Of a DNA stretch of 64,000 nucleotides, positions 53,548 through 61,788 are shown piece after piece (within the stretch, counting starts at the first letter, position 1; each line of letters starts with the position of its first letter). The position numbers were made by a program, and so were the translations under genes. Source of the DNA: Vagococcus hydrophili (GTDB lineage Bacteria > Bacillota > Bacilli > Lactobacillales > Vagococcaceae); the NCBI RefSeq assembly GCF_011304195.1, contig NZ_CP049887.1, positions 1,736,001-1,800,000 of the forward strand. Reading direction: 5' to 3'. The notes beneath the pieces are model-generated. The model was not told the origin of the DNA and ran no database searches. It was given only the letters and a program-made list of their open reading frames with translations.

Positions 53548-55285
53548 ATTTAAATTGAGCATCATAGAGTGCTCGATATTTACCTGATTTATTCAACAAT
53601 TCAGTATGAGTACCAGTTTCAACAATCCGCCCATCTTCCATTACGATAATCTGATCAGATTTTTGAATCGTGGAAAGACGGTGAGCAATCACTAAAGAAG
53701 TTCTGTGGCTTAATAATGAATCCAGAGAAGCTTGAATGTAGCGCTCTGATTCATTGTCTAAAGAAGCGGTTGCCTCATCTAAAATCAAAAGCGGGGCATT
53801 TTTTAAGAAGGTTCTGGCGATGGCGATTCGTTGTTTTTGTCCACCAGAAAGTTTTATTCCACGTTCTCCAACTTCGGTTTGAAGGTTATCTGGCAGAGAG
53901 TTAACAAAATCTGCTAATTTTGCTGCATGAACAGCATTTTCAATCTCAGATTCTGTTTTTCCTTCTGATCCATATAAAATATTTTCTAAAATAGTCCCAT
54001 CAATTAACTCAATATCCTGCGTAACTAAACTAATATGTTGTCTCAAAGAAGTCAGAGTATAGTCTTCTATGGGATGATGATCAATCAAAATCTGGCCGCT
54101 TGTCACGTCATACAAACGTTCAAGGAGTTTCGTAATCGTTGTCTTTCCAGAACCAGACACGCCAACCAAAGCAGTCATTTTACCTTGCTCTATTTCAAAA
54201 GAAATATCTTTTAATATCGGTTGTCCGTTTGAATAGCTGAAATTAACGTGATCAAAAACAATACTTTCTTTAATTTCAGATAGATGTAAGGGGACTTTAC
54301 GATCAATGACAGTTGGCTGAACCTCGTAGAGTTCAACGATTCTGTTGTAAGACACCACAGCTTGTTGAAAGCGACTCACCATTTGAGTGAACGAACGAAT
54401 CGGTGTTTGTAGCATTTTTAGATAAGCCAGATAAGCAACTAATTCACCAATTGTTTGTCTGCCTTGGGTAATAGAAAATCCTGAATAAAGCAAAACAATC
54501 GCCATGCCAAGATAGTTAACTAGATCAATACTTGGAGCAAAAATTGTTTGATAAGACATGGCTTCAATGTAATTGGCTTTATTTTTATTGTTTAATTCTT
54601 CAAAAGTTTGGCTCTCATTTTTTTCATTGACGAAGGTTTTAATTAATAAAATAGAGGTCAAACTATTTTGTAAATGGTTATTGATTTCAGATGTAGAACT
54701 TCTGACTTTTCGAAAAGCTTGTTTAATGTGTTTACTGAAGAACAGATTTAGTAAGTAAAGCAGCGGAAAGGTAAGCGTGATTAACAATGTTAGGGTGACA
54801 TCCTGAAACAACATAAAACCATAGATAAAAATAAAGGTGAAGAGGTTCGAGACTAATTTCAAACTTTGAGGCGAAATTAAATCTTGGAGGGTCTTCACAT
54901 CACTTGTTAAACGTGTCATCAAATCTCCTGTTTTGGCATTTTCAAAAAATGAAAAATCTAAACCTAATAAATGTTGATATAAATCATTTCGTAATTGTGT
55001 AATCATGTTTTGACTTAAACGACTCATCATCATGGTGGAAAGATAGGTGAGGGCGCTTAAGAAAGAAGCACAAACAAGCAGCAACATCACTTGAGTAAAA
55101 ATAAGAGACATGGATTTTTCTGGAATAGCGTGATCAATGATTTTTTGTGTAATTTGAGGAATGTTGAATTCAAAAAAGGAGATGCCTAGTAATAAAATGA
55201 AACTAATAAAAAGCTTCTTTTTTTCGTTTTTTAAAGAATGTCCTAAAAAATGTAACATGTCTAAAATATTGTCGTTTTTATTCAA
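53546..55285 (-). CDS. ABC exporter, fused membrane and ATPase domains (BmrA/MsbA type)
   Basis: A 579-residue half-transporter with six helices in residues 1-310 (ABC_membrane; TRLTSDVKTLQD, QQAVVSYNRIVELYE) and an ATPase at 340-575 (Walker A GVSGSGKTTITKLL, signature LSGGQKQRIAIAR, Walker B LLILDEATASLD, H-loop IAHRLST). It probably works as a homodimer for drug or lipid export. It is monocistronic on the minus strand with AGGAGGGA ahead of the ATG. Confidence 0.87.
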   Translation of the reverse strand: MNKNDNILDMLHFLGHSLKNEKKKLFISFILLLGISFFEFNIPQITQKIIDHAIPEKSMSLIFTQVMLLLVCASFLSALTYLSTMMMSRLSQNMITQLRNDLYQHLLGLDFSFFENAKTGDLMTRLTSDVKTLQDLISPQSLKLVSNLFTFIFIYGFMLFQDVTLTLLITLTFPLLYLLNLFFSKHIKQAFRKVRSSTSEINNHLQNSLTSILLIKTFVNEKNESQTFEELNNKNKANYIEAMSYQTIFAPSIDLVNYLGMAIVLLYSGFSITQGRQTIGELVAYLAYLKMLQTPIRSFTQMVSRFQQAVVSYNRIVELYEVQPTVIDRKVPLHLSEIKESIVFDHVNFSYSNGQPILKDISFEIEQGKMTALVGVSGSGKTTITKLLERLYDVTSGQILIDHHPIEDYTLTSLRQHISLVTQDIELIDGTILENILYGSEGKTESEIENAVHAAKLADFVNSLPDNLQTEVGERGIKLSGGQKQRIAIARTFLKNAPLLILDEATASLDNESERYIQASLDSLLSHRTSLVIAHRLSTIQKSDQIIVMEDGRIVETGTHTELLNKSGKYRALYDAQFK

Positions 55286-55359
55286 AAAAATCCCTCCTAT
55301 TCCTCTTTAAATATTCTTAAGACAACCATATTCTCGTTTGCTTGAAAAGTCAATTTAAT

Positions 55360-55415
55360 GAGAAAAAAAGTACACTTCTAAAGTTAGTTTTATAATCTAA
55401 CTTTAGAAGTGTACT
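55360..55415 (-). terminator. Terminator of the pduS-pduT operon
   Basis: A perfect 19-bp stem (55369-55387 with 55397-55415) has a 9-base loop and, on the minus strand, a T7 tail. Confidence 0.85.
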
Positions 55416-55423
55416 AAGTCTAT

Positions 55424-55978
55424 TTAAAACACCAAGCTATGAATTAACTCTTTTCTAGGATTAGGTAAGACAATGTGATTAATAATCATGGCTTCATCTT
55501 TAGCGCCTTCAATCCCAGCTTCAACGGCGGCTTTAACTGCATCTACGTCACCAGTTAGAACAACAAAAGATTTACCTGCAATACCAGTTGCGAGTTGTAA
55601 ACTAATTAAATCAACATTAGCTGCCTTAACTGCAAAATCAGCGGCGATAATTGAACCAGCAGCGGAGTAATATTCAATGGCACCAATGGCTTTCGTATTT
55701 TCAGGTACATGAGTCATGTTAATCGCTCGAATGACTTGTGGATCAATTCGCGGAATGATGAGTTTTCCTACAACGTGCATGCCACCGATTCTAGCACCTT
55801 CTTCAATGGATTGACTAATTGAATCCACTCGTCCAGAAATTAAAATGTAATATTTTCCAGGACAGCTAGCTTTTGCCGAAATTAATTCGCAATCTGCCGC
55901 TTTTAGCATATAATCAACTGCTTCAATTCCTTTAGCAATACTGTTTAATTCTAAAAATCCTAATGTATCAATTGCCAT
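55424..55978 (-). CDS. pduT: PduT-like tandem-BMC shell protein
   Basis: 184 residues made of two bacterial-microcompartment domains (about 1-90 and 95-180), the layout of PduT. Cys39 in AKASCPGKYY corresponds to the PduT cysteine that holds a 4Fe-4S cluster at the pore of the trimer. It would pass electrons through the shell, possibly to or from PduS, whose gene ends 2 bp upstream in the same operon. PduT members usually belong to propanediol compartments, yet here it flanks eut genes. Confidence 0.87.
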   Translation of the reverse strand: MAIDTLGFLELNSIAKGIEAVDYMLKAADCELISAKASCPGKYYILISGRVDSISQSIEEGARIGGMHVVGKLIIPRIDPQVIRAINMTHVPENTKAIGAIEYYSAAGSIIAADFAVKAANVDLISLQLATGIAGKSFVVLTGDVDAVKAAVEAGIEGAKDEAMIINHIVLPNPRKELIHSLVF

Positions 55979-55980
55979 AA

Positions 55981-57333
55981 TTAAGCCACATCCTTTTTAA
56001 TTTGAATTAATGAATCACTCACGCAGATGACTTCACCAGAAATACTGGCGTGAATCGGTGCGCCTAGTTTACCTTCATCCATATCAGCAATTAACTGACC
56101 CTTTTCAACACGGTCGCCTTTTTTGACTACTGGTTGGCAAGGAGCCCCAATGTGCATTTTTAACGGAATAAAAACTTCATCAGGTTCAAAAGTAATCAAT
56201 TGACTTAAATCATTATTCACATATTTTTCTAAGCCCATTTTAAGAAGAATATTTTTAGGCGGTGTTTTTTGATACTCTCGCATAGGTTGTGGAATTAACT
56301 CTTCTCCGTTGTACTCATAGCGAATGCCTTTTTCAGCTAAACGCTGTTTCACGTAAATATTAACTTGTCTTGGAGATAAAGACATAGGACAAGCAATGAC
56401 TTCACAAATACCACATTCACAACAAAGAATGGCTTGTTTCCAAATAGGGTCATCATCAATGTCATTTGGCACATCACTTGTTGCGAGATGTCGCATGACT
56501 TGGTGAGGATGTAAAGGAATCCCAATTTGGAAACGAGGACACAGTTGAGTACATAAACGACACTGAATACAAGCGGCTTTTGCTTGGGTAATGATTTGAC
56601 TCATTTGGCGCTCATGTAGTGAATAGAGATATTCTTTTTCTTCTAGAATAATAATTCCAGAGGTTGTTTTTGTGACGACTTGATCATGAAAATTGTTATG
56701 ATTGCCAATTTTCCCCATCATTGGTCCACCATTTAAAAAGATAAACTGTTTTAAAGGTGTGCCACCAGCTAGTTCTAAACAAGTTGAAAAAGACGTGCCA
56801 ATTGGGACAAGAATCATGGTTGGTTTGTTCACTTCACCTGTTACGGTAATTAATTTTTGAGTCACAGGCGTTTCGTGCTCCATCGCTTCATAAATATTTA
56901 GCATGGTGGTAATGTTTGAAACAATACAGCCAACTTGTAAAGGAATGCCAGTTGGTGGAACAGTTCGTCCAGTCACTTCAAAGACCATCACTTGTTCGTC
57001 CCCTGCAGGATAAAAATTCTCCATTTTGTGAATCGTAATCGGGGCATTTTGTTCTTTGATTGCGGCTTCTAGGCAGGCAATCTCTTCATGGTAATAATCT
57101 TTTGTTGCAATCACAATGTGTTCACATTCCACAGTTTTTCCAACTGCTGTGATTGCCTTAATGCACTCACTGGCAAAATGTTTCATCACATAGTGGTCAG
57201 TTTTTAAGAGAGGCTCGCATTCAGCAGCATTGATGATGAGATACTCAGCTTTAGCATTTAATTTTTTGGATGTTGGAAAGCCAGCGCCACCAGCACCGAC
57301 AATTCCTGATTTGTGAATTTTTTCTAATAGCAT
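55981..57333 (-). CDS. pduS: PduS-like cobalamin reductase (RnfC-type flavo/iron-sulfur protein)
   Basis: A 450-residue protein related to RnfC/Nqo1. It has an NADH/FMN-binding region (GIVGAGGAGFPTSKKL, NAAECEPLLKTDH), an SLBB segment, two ferredoxin-type clusters (CIQCRLCTQLCP and CCECGICEVIACP) and a C-terminal biotinyl-like domain. PduS reduces cob(III)alamin inside the compartment so that the adenosyltransferase can rebuild coenzyme B12. It starts at 57333, divergent from the eut operon, with no strong promoter recognised. Confidence 0.9.
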   Translation of the reverse strand: MLLEKIHKSGIVGAGGAGFPTSKKLNAKAEYLIINAAECEPLLKTDHYVMKHFASECIKAITAVGKTVECEHIVIATKDYYHEEIACLEAAIKEQNAPITIHKMENFYPAGDEQVMVFEVTGRTVPPTGIPLQVGCIVSNITTMLNIYEAMEHETPVTQKLITVTGEVNKPTMILVPIGTSFSTCLELAGGTPLKQFIFLNGGPMMGKIGNHNNFHDQVVTKTTSGIIILEEKEYLYSLHERQMSQIITQAKAACIQCRLCTQLCPRFQIGIPLHPHQVMRHLATSDVPNDIDDDPIWKQAILCCECGICEVIACPMSLSPRQVNIYVKQRLAEKGIRYEYNGEELIPQPMREYQKTPPKNILLKMGLEKYVNNDLSQLITFEPDEVFIPLKMHIGAPCQPVVKKGDRVEKGQLIADMDEGKLGAPIHASISGEVICVSDSLIQIKKDVA

Positions 57334-57482
57334 TTAATCACCTACAATTATTTATTTTTTAATGTAGAGGTCGTTGTCACGTTCAATTGTAAGCTCTTAA
57401 CTTTTTTAAATCAATCATAATTAACAAAAATGTTTATAAATGAAAACGATTATCAGTCTCGTCTTGTGAAAAAAGTATAAGC

Positions 57483-57511
57483 TAGACGGACTATTTAAAT
57501 TTTGCTATAAT
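57483..57511 (+). promoter_or_regulatory. Promoter of the left eut operon
   Basis: TATAAT at 57506-57511 with TAGACG at 57483-57488, 17-bp spacer. It lies 35 bp before the ANTAR leader. Confidence 0.5.
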
Positions 57512-57543
57512 GTGGAACGAGTCAATAATTCAAATTAAATAAA

Positions 57544-57611
57544 GGACTTACACAGTGGTGAGTTCAACTTGCAAAGGCGCAAAAAGATTAAGTTCTTTTT
57601 GCGTCTTTTTT
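57544..57611 (+). promoter_or_regulatory. ANTAR (EutV) antitermination leader with overlapping terminator
   Basis: Hairpin 1 is ACTTAC-[ACAGTG]-GTGAGT (57546-57563) and hairpin 2 is TTGC-[AAAGGC]-GCAA (57569-57582). Both have six-base loops with A at position 1 and G at position 4, the ANTAR recognition pattern. A terminator, GCGCAAAAAG with CTTTTTGCGT plus T7 (57577-57611), shares the 3' arm of hairpin 2. EutV binding should block the terminator and allow transcription of the operon. Confidence 0.82.
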
Positions 57612-57633
57612 TATAAATGGAGGGATGAAGTTG

Positions 57634-58731
57634 ATGAAAGCTAAAGAGATTTTTCAGTTACCGTCAGGGGTTACGTTGAAAAACAGGTTAATTTTTGCGC
57701 CGATTTCAACCATGGAAGACCCGCTTGATGGAAAGATGACATCAGATGAACTCAATTTTTTTAAATTAAGAACGGGGGCTGTTGGGGCAATTGTTGTGGG
57801 CTCTGCCTATGTTTCCCCAGATGGTCGAGGATATGGTAACAATATAAGTATCACTCATGACAGGTACATAGATAGTTTGAGTCAAGTGGCTTCAACCATT
57901 CAACAAGATAATACCAAAGCTTTCTTACAAATTTATCATGCTGGAGCTAATGCTAAATCAAAAAAATGGTGTGTGAGCTGTGAATCTCAAAATATCGTTG
58001 AAGAAAAAGACTATCAAGAATTATCAACAGCAGAAATTGAAAGAATAATCAAGGATTACCAAGAGGCAGTTTTAAGAGCTATTAAAGCTGGTTTTGATGG
58101 TGTTGAGTTACACATGGCGAATTCTTATTTACCAAACCAATTTATGATGCCAAGTTGGAATGTAAGGCAGGACGAGTGGGGTGGATCAAGAGAAAGACGT
58201 TTAAATTTTGCTAAACGCATCATTGAATCATCTTTAGAAGTTATCAAACAACATGCCAAAACTCCTTTTGCTTTAGGAATTCGATTTTCACTTGAAGATA
58301 CGATGCTACTGGAGGATAATGAAAGAGATCAATCGTTCAAAGAATCACTAATGATTTTAAAAGAACTAGATAACATGACTCTCGATTATGTTCATGTCAC
58401 TAGTTCGGATATATTAAGCAAAAAAGAATTAGAAGGTTATTCATTTGAACTACTAGATATTTTAAAACAAGTGCTACTAAAAACACCTTTAATCGGTTCA
58501 GGTAATTTACTTCAAGCTGAATCAGTAGAAAAAACCTTAGAGAAAACTGAATTAGCCTCTGCTTGTCGACCCTTTATTTTTCAACCAGATTGGGCACAAT
58601 GCATTCTAAATCAAGAAGAAGTGGTGTTACCGAATAATCAGTTAACAGGTGAGATGAGGCAAACATATCAAATTCCAAGAAATTTATGGCGAGGCATTTT
58701 AGAAGCGTCAGATTGGTACTTATACAGATAA
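57634..58731 (+). CDS. Old-yellow-enzyme family NADH:flavin oxidoreductase
   Basis: A 365-residue TIM-barrel flavoprotein of the OYE family: LKNRLIFAPISTM, AFLQIYHAGANAK, GFDGVELHMANSYLPNQFMMPSWNVRQDEWGGS (substrate/FMN region) and IGSGNLLQAESVEK. It lacks the C-terminal iron-sulfur domain of 2,4-dienoyl-CoA reductases. It is the first gene after the ANTAR leader, so it is expected to respond to ethanolamine through EutV. I know of no standard eut role for it. ATG 57634 is preferred, 9 bases after GGAGGG. Confidence 0.8.
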   Translation: MKAKEIFQLPSGVTLKNRLIFAPISTMEDPLDGKMTSDELNFFKLRTGAVGAIVVGSAYVSPDGRGYGNNISITHDRYIDSLSQVASTIQQDNTKAFLQIYHAGANAKSKKWCVSCESQNIVEEKDYQELSTAEIERIIKDYQEAVLRAIKAGFDGVELHMANSYLPNQFMMPSWNVRQDEWGGSRERRLNFAKRIIESSLEVIKQHAKTPFALGIRFSLEDTMLLEDNERDQSFKESLMILKELDNMTLDYVHVTSSDILSKKELEGYSFELLDILKQVLLKTPLIGSGNLLQAESVEKTLEKTELASACRPFIFQPDWAQCILNQEEVVLPNNQLTGEMRQTYQIPRNLWRGILEASDWYLYR

Positions 58732-58756
58732 ATTAAAAGAAGAAGAGGAAATAATT

Positions 58757-59101
58757 ATGTCAGATAAAACAAGAGTGATACAAGAATCAGTTCCAGGGCG
58801 TCAGATAACCATTGCCCACGTGATTGCTAGTCCAGATAAGAGAGTCTATGAAAAAATTGGCTTGTTTGATTGTGAAAAAGAAGCCTTAGGTATTCTAACC
58901 ATTACACCAGGTGAAGCAGCGATTGTGGCGGCGGATGTGGCTTCAAAAGCAGCAGCAGTAACAGTTGCTTTTATGGACCGATTTAGTGGAACGGTTGTCT
59001 TAGCAGGGGACGTCACAGCGGTTGAAGCAAGTATTGAAATGGTGAACAGCACTTTAAATGAATTGTTACAAATTCAAAGTGCGCCTGTTACAAAATCATA
59101 A
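58757..59101 (+). CDS. EutS/PduU-type BMC shell protein, first copy
   Basis: A 114-residue circularly permuted BMC-domain protein: an N-terminal segment RVIQESVPGRQITIAHVIASP that forms the family's beta-barrel plug, and a BMC core with GILTITPGEAAIVAADVASKA and FMDRFSGTVVLAGDV. It is a hexameric shell tile. A second paralogue is encoded at 61789. The name could equally be PduU. Confidence 0.88.
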   Translation: MSDKTRVIQESVPGRQITIAHVIASPDKRVYEKIGLFDCEKEALGILTITPGEAAIVAADVASKAAAVTVAFMDRFSGTVVLAGDVTAVEASIEMVNSTLNELLQIQSAPVTKS

Positions 59102-59119
59102 AAAGCAAGTGGGATGAAA

Positions 59120-59563
59120 ATGAAAAAAATTATGTTTATAGGTGCAGTTGGCACAGGGAAAACAACACTAACACAGAGACTTCAAGGTTTGGATATTACT
59201 TACCAAAAAACGCAAGCTATCGAATCAAGTCAATATATTGTGGATACACCAGGAGAATTTGTACAACGTCGTCAATTTTACAGTGCCCTTCAAGTGACAT
59301 CCAGTGGGGTCGATTGTATTGGTATTCTGCAATGTGTGGACGAAAAATTCAATACTTTTCCACCAGGATTTGGCTCAATGTTTTCAAAACCGGTGATAGG
59401 GATTATTACTAAGATGGATAAAACAGATGATCCCGAACTGATTAAGAAGGCTGAACAATCGTTAAGAAGTTCAGGTGCAAGAGAAATTTTTAAAGTCTCA
59501 TCGATTGAGGATGATGGCATCAAAGAATTATTAGCCTATTTAGAGTATGAGGAGGAAGCGTAA
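59120..59563 (+). CDS. eutP: EutP/PduV-type small GTPase-like protein
   Basis: A 147-residue P-loop protein: MKKIMFIGAVGTGKTTLTQRL (Walker A), VDTPGEF (G3) and ITKMDK (G4). EutP of Salmonella has been described as an acetate kinase linked to ethanolamine use, and PduV as a compartment-associated GTPase. ATG 59120 gives better ribosome-site spacing than 59114. It overlaps the next gene by one base (TAATG). Confidence 0.87.
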   Translation: MKKIMFIGAVGTGKTTLTQRLQGLDITYQKTQAIESSQYIVDTPGEFVQRRQFYSALQVTSSGVDCIGILQCVDEKFNTFPPGFGSMFSKPVIGIITKMDKTDDPELIKKAEQSLRSSGAREIFKVSSIEDDGIKELLAYLEYEEEA

Positions 59564-60126
59564 TGGCAAAAATATACACTAAAACCGGAGACAAAGGCGA
59601 AACAAGTATTATTGGCGGTGAAAAAGTCGCTAAATGTTCTAATCGTGTGGAAAGTTATGGAACAATTGACGAACTTAATTCTTTTATTGGAATCATTGTT
59701 AGTCATATGAAAAATAGTCAAGATGTAAAAAAAGACTTGGCTGAAATCCAACAAATTTTATTTGATTGTGGGACAGATATGGCAACGCCCAATAGCACCA
59801 AAGGGTATCGTACAGCAGAAACTTCAACAAAGTGGCTAGAAGAGTGTATTGATAAATATTTAATCTCACCACCACCCATTACGGAGTTTATCATCCCTGG
59901 CGGTGATCCTGTTGCAAGTGAACTGCATTTTGCGAGAACCATTGCTAGAAGAGCTGAACGGATTGTGGTAGCCACTAGTTTAGAAGCTGAAATTAACGCA
60001 GAAGTATTGAAATTTTTAAATCGGTTATCAGATTATTTCTTTGCAGCAGCAAGGCTCATTAACTACCGTGAAAACCGTCCAGACGTTAGCTATCGTAGAA
60101 ATAGTCAGGTTTTTTATAACGATTAA
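59563..60126 (+). CDS. PduO-type cob(I)alamin adenosyltransferase
   Basis: 187 residues: IYTKTGDKGETSIIGGEKVAKCSNRVESYGTIDELNSF, and FARTIARRAERIVV and LNRLSDYFFAAARLIN, all conserved in PduO-type ATP:cob(I)alamin adenosyltransferases. It supplies adenosylcobalamin for ethanolamine ammonia-lyase. Enterococcal eut loci place this gene (often named eutT) at the same position before the B12 riboswitch. GAGGAGGAAGCGT precedes the ATG. Confidence 0.92.
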   Translation: MAKIYTKTGDKGETSIIGGEKVAKCSNRVESYGTIDELNSFIGIIVSHMKNSQDVKKDLAEIQQILFDCGTDMATPNSTKGYRTAETSTKWLEECIDKYLISPPPITEFIIPGGDPVASELHFARTIARRAERIVVATSLEAEINAEVLKFLNRLSDYFFAAARLINYRENRPDVSYRRNSQVFYND

Positions 60127-60145
60127 TGAATCGTTTTCATTTTTT
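60118..60145 (+). terminator. Terminator at the end of the left eut operon
   Basis: AACGATT pairs with AATCGTT around AATG and is followed by T-rich sequence. The stem includes the stop codon of the adenosyltransferase. Confidence 0.65.
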
Positions 60146-60214
60146 ACTTTAAAAGTGTTGTCATACACAAAGTAATATGTTAATATCGACACATAGATTG
60201 AAAAATTTAATTAT

Positions 60215-60360
60215 TTAGATGGAACTTTGGTGAAATTCCAAGACGGTCCCGCCACTGTAATAAGCAGATTGCTTTAAGTCAGGTCTTTCTAATAAATTAA
60301 ACTTGGTACTTACTGTTCCGTGGTAGATCAGTGGGAGTTAGGAAACCAAAACGTAACGTT
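60215..60360 (+). ncRNA. Cobalamin riboswitch (EutX-type leader RNA)
   Basis: Core motifs appear in order: GGTGAAATTCC, the B12 box GACGGTCCCGCCACTGTAA (60242-60260) and AAGTCAGGTC (60275-60284). A CAGTGGGA at about 60330 could pair with the B12-box region. It stands between the adenosyltransferase and eutG, the place of the Enterococcus EutX/Listeria Rli55 RNA, and is followed by an ANTAR element. Confidence 0.9.
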
Positions 60361-60450
60361 TTCTGACATTTAGCCGCTTGTTTTATTACAGTGCGTACCA
60401 TATTCGATACTGATAAAAACACAACGATTCGTGTTTTAATAAAGCAATAG

Positions 60451-60516
60451 GCAAATGGAGAGACTTACTACTTGGTAGGTTGTAGCACAAAGGGGTGCTA
60501 TCCTTGCCTTTTTTGT
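60451..60516 (+). promoter_or_regulatory. ANTAR element and terminator downstream of the B12 riboswitch
   Basis: Hairpin 1 is ACTTAC-[TACTTG]-GTAGGT (60463-60480) and hairpin 2 is TAGCAC-[AAAGGG]-GTGCTA (60483-60500). The second loop has the ANTAR A1/G4 pattern; the first does not. AAGG near 60490 can pair with CCTT at 60502-60505 before T6, and GGCAA at 60450-60454 can pair with TTGCC. In related bacteria, the B12-free RNA exposes these hairpins and sequesters EutV. Confidence 0.7.
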
Positions 60517-60533
60517 TTTCTAATTAATATAAT
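60504..60533 (+). promoter_or_regulatory. Possible eutG promoter
   Basis: TTGCCT (60504-60509) and TATAAT (60528-60533) with an 18-bp spacer; the -35 overlaps the terminator of the riboswitch RNA. Confidence 0.4.
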
Positions 60534-60546
60534 AGTTGGCAATGAC

Positions 60547-60594
60547 GCTACCGAAAGAACCTTTTTGATAAGGGTATTTTTGGTGGCTTTTTTT
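60547..60594 (+). terminator. Second terminator/attenuator before eutG
   Basis: GCTACC pairs with GGTGGC, with an inner ACC/GGGT, followed by T7. It ends 18 bp before the eutG start, so it is an attenuator rather than a gene-end terminator. Confidence 0.65.
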
Positions 60595-60612
60595 ATTATC
60601 GGAGGTGGAAAA

Positions 60613-61725
60613 GTGAAACAAATTAAATTTAGTACAGAAATTTACATGGGAAGTGATGCATTAAGTTTCTTAGGCACATTTGAAAATGAACGCATTTGTA
60701 TTGTGACAGATAAGTTCATGGTCGAATCAGGAATGATTGATTATGTGATAAGTGAAATTAATGATTCCAATGCGTATGAAGCGTTTATGGATATCGTCCC
60801 AGATCCAACCATTGAAAATGTTGTTAGTGGTGTGGAGAAATTAGCTGAGTTTAAACCAACACAAATCATCGGTTTTGGTGGAGGGTCAGCCATTGATGCG
60901 TCAAAAGCAATCAAATTAATGGGCGTTGAACTTGGACTAATTGAAGCAGCGAAGTTAATCATTATTCCAACAACAAGTGGAACAGGTTCTGAGGTTACTA
61001 ACTTTTCAGTAATTACTAATAAAAAGGAAAATTTAAAATACCCATTAGTGGATGACCGATTACAACCAGAAGTGGCAATTTTAGATCCACGATTGGTTAA
61101 ATCAGTTCCTCCTGTTATTACGGCAGACACAGGGATGGATGTTTTAACTCATGCTTTAGAAGCTTATGTTTCAACAGAAGCAACAGTTTTCTCAGATGCC
61201 TTGGCAGAAAAAGCTGTGGAGTTAATCTTTAACTATTTGGAAAGAGCTTATAAAAATGGTGAAGACATGGAAGCAAGAGAGCAAGTTCACTACGCTTCAT
61301 GTTTAGCAGGTCTTGCTTTTAACCAAGCGTCACTGGGATTATGTCATGGTATTGCGCATACGATTGGTGGTAAATTACATTTAGCTCACGGTCGAATTAA
61401 CGGCGTGTTACTTCCTTCAATTGTTCAATACAATGGAAATGAAAGTCAACGAGCGTTAGAGCGTTATGCTTTACTCGCTAAGAAACAAGGTCTTTCTAAT
61501 TCTCGAGGTAAAATGGGTGTTAGAAACTTGATTAACGAAATAACTAGTCTAAGATCAAAACTGAACATGCCAAGTAACTTTATCGAAGCTGGACTAACAA
61601 AAGAAGATGTGGCACCTTTTATCAGTCAAATCAGTGAACAAGCACTACTTGATCCAACAACGAAGACTAACCCAAAAGCACCAACAGTGGAAGATGTTAG
61701 AAAAATTGTGACAAATTTATTTTGA
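60613..61725 (+). CDS. eutG: Iron-containing alcohol dehydrogenase EutG
   Basis: 370 residues of the iron-dependent alcohol dehydrogenase family: GFGGGSAIDASKAIKLM (NAD site), PTTSGTGSEVTNFSVI, DVLTHALEAYVST and GICHGIAHTIGG-type LGLCHGIAHTIGGKLHLAHGRING (metal histidines). It reduces acetaldehyde from ethanolamine breakdown to ethanol and recycles NAD+ inside the compartment. The start is GTG 60613 after GGAGGTGGAAAA; an open frame upstream from 60472 is only the leader. Confidence 0.9.
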   Translation: MKQIKFSTEIYMGSDALSFLGTFENERICIVTDKFMVESGMIDYVISEINDSNAYEAFMDIVPDPTIENVVSGVEKLAEFKPTQIIGFGGGSAIDASKAIKLMGVELGLIEAAKLIIIPTTSGTGSEVTNFSVITNKKENLKYPLVDDRLQPEVAILDPRLVKSVPPVITADTGMDVLTHALEAYVSTEATVFSDALAEKAVELIFNYLERAYKNGEDMEAREQVHYASCLAGLAFNQASLGLCHGIAHTIGGKLHLAHGRINGVLLPSIVQYNGNESQRALERYALLAKKQGLSNSRGKMGVRNLINEITSLRSKLNMPSNFIEAGLTKEDVAPFISQISEQALLDPTTKTNPKAPTVEDVRKIVTNLF

Positions 61726-61788
61726 TTATAGAGTGATGACAAGGGTATAATACTTTTATAGTAAATAAAAGTGGAAAGGACGAGCGTC

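Noticed and set aside
60472-60612. N-terminal extension of eutG from 60472
   Set aside because: This stretch is riboswitch/ANTAR leader RNA with terminators. The ribosome site GGAGGTGG and family alignment place the start at GTG 60613.
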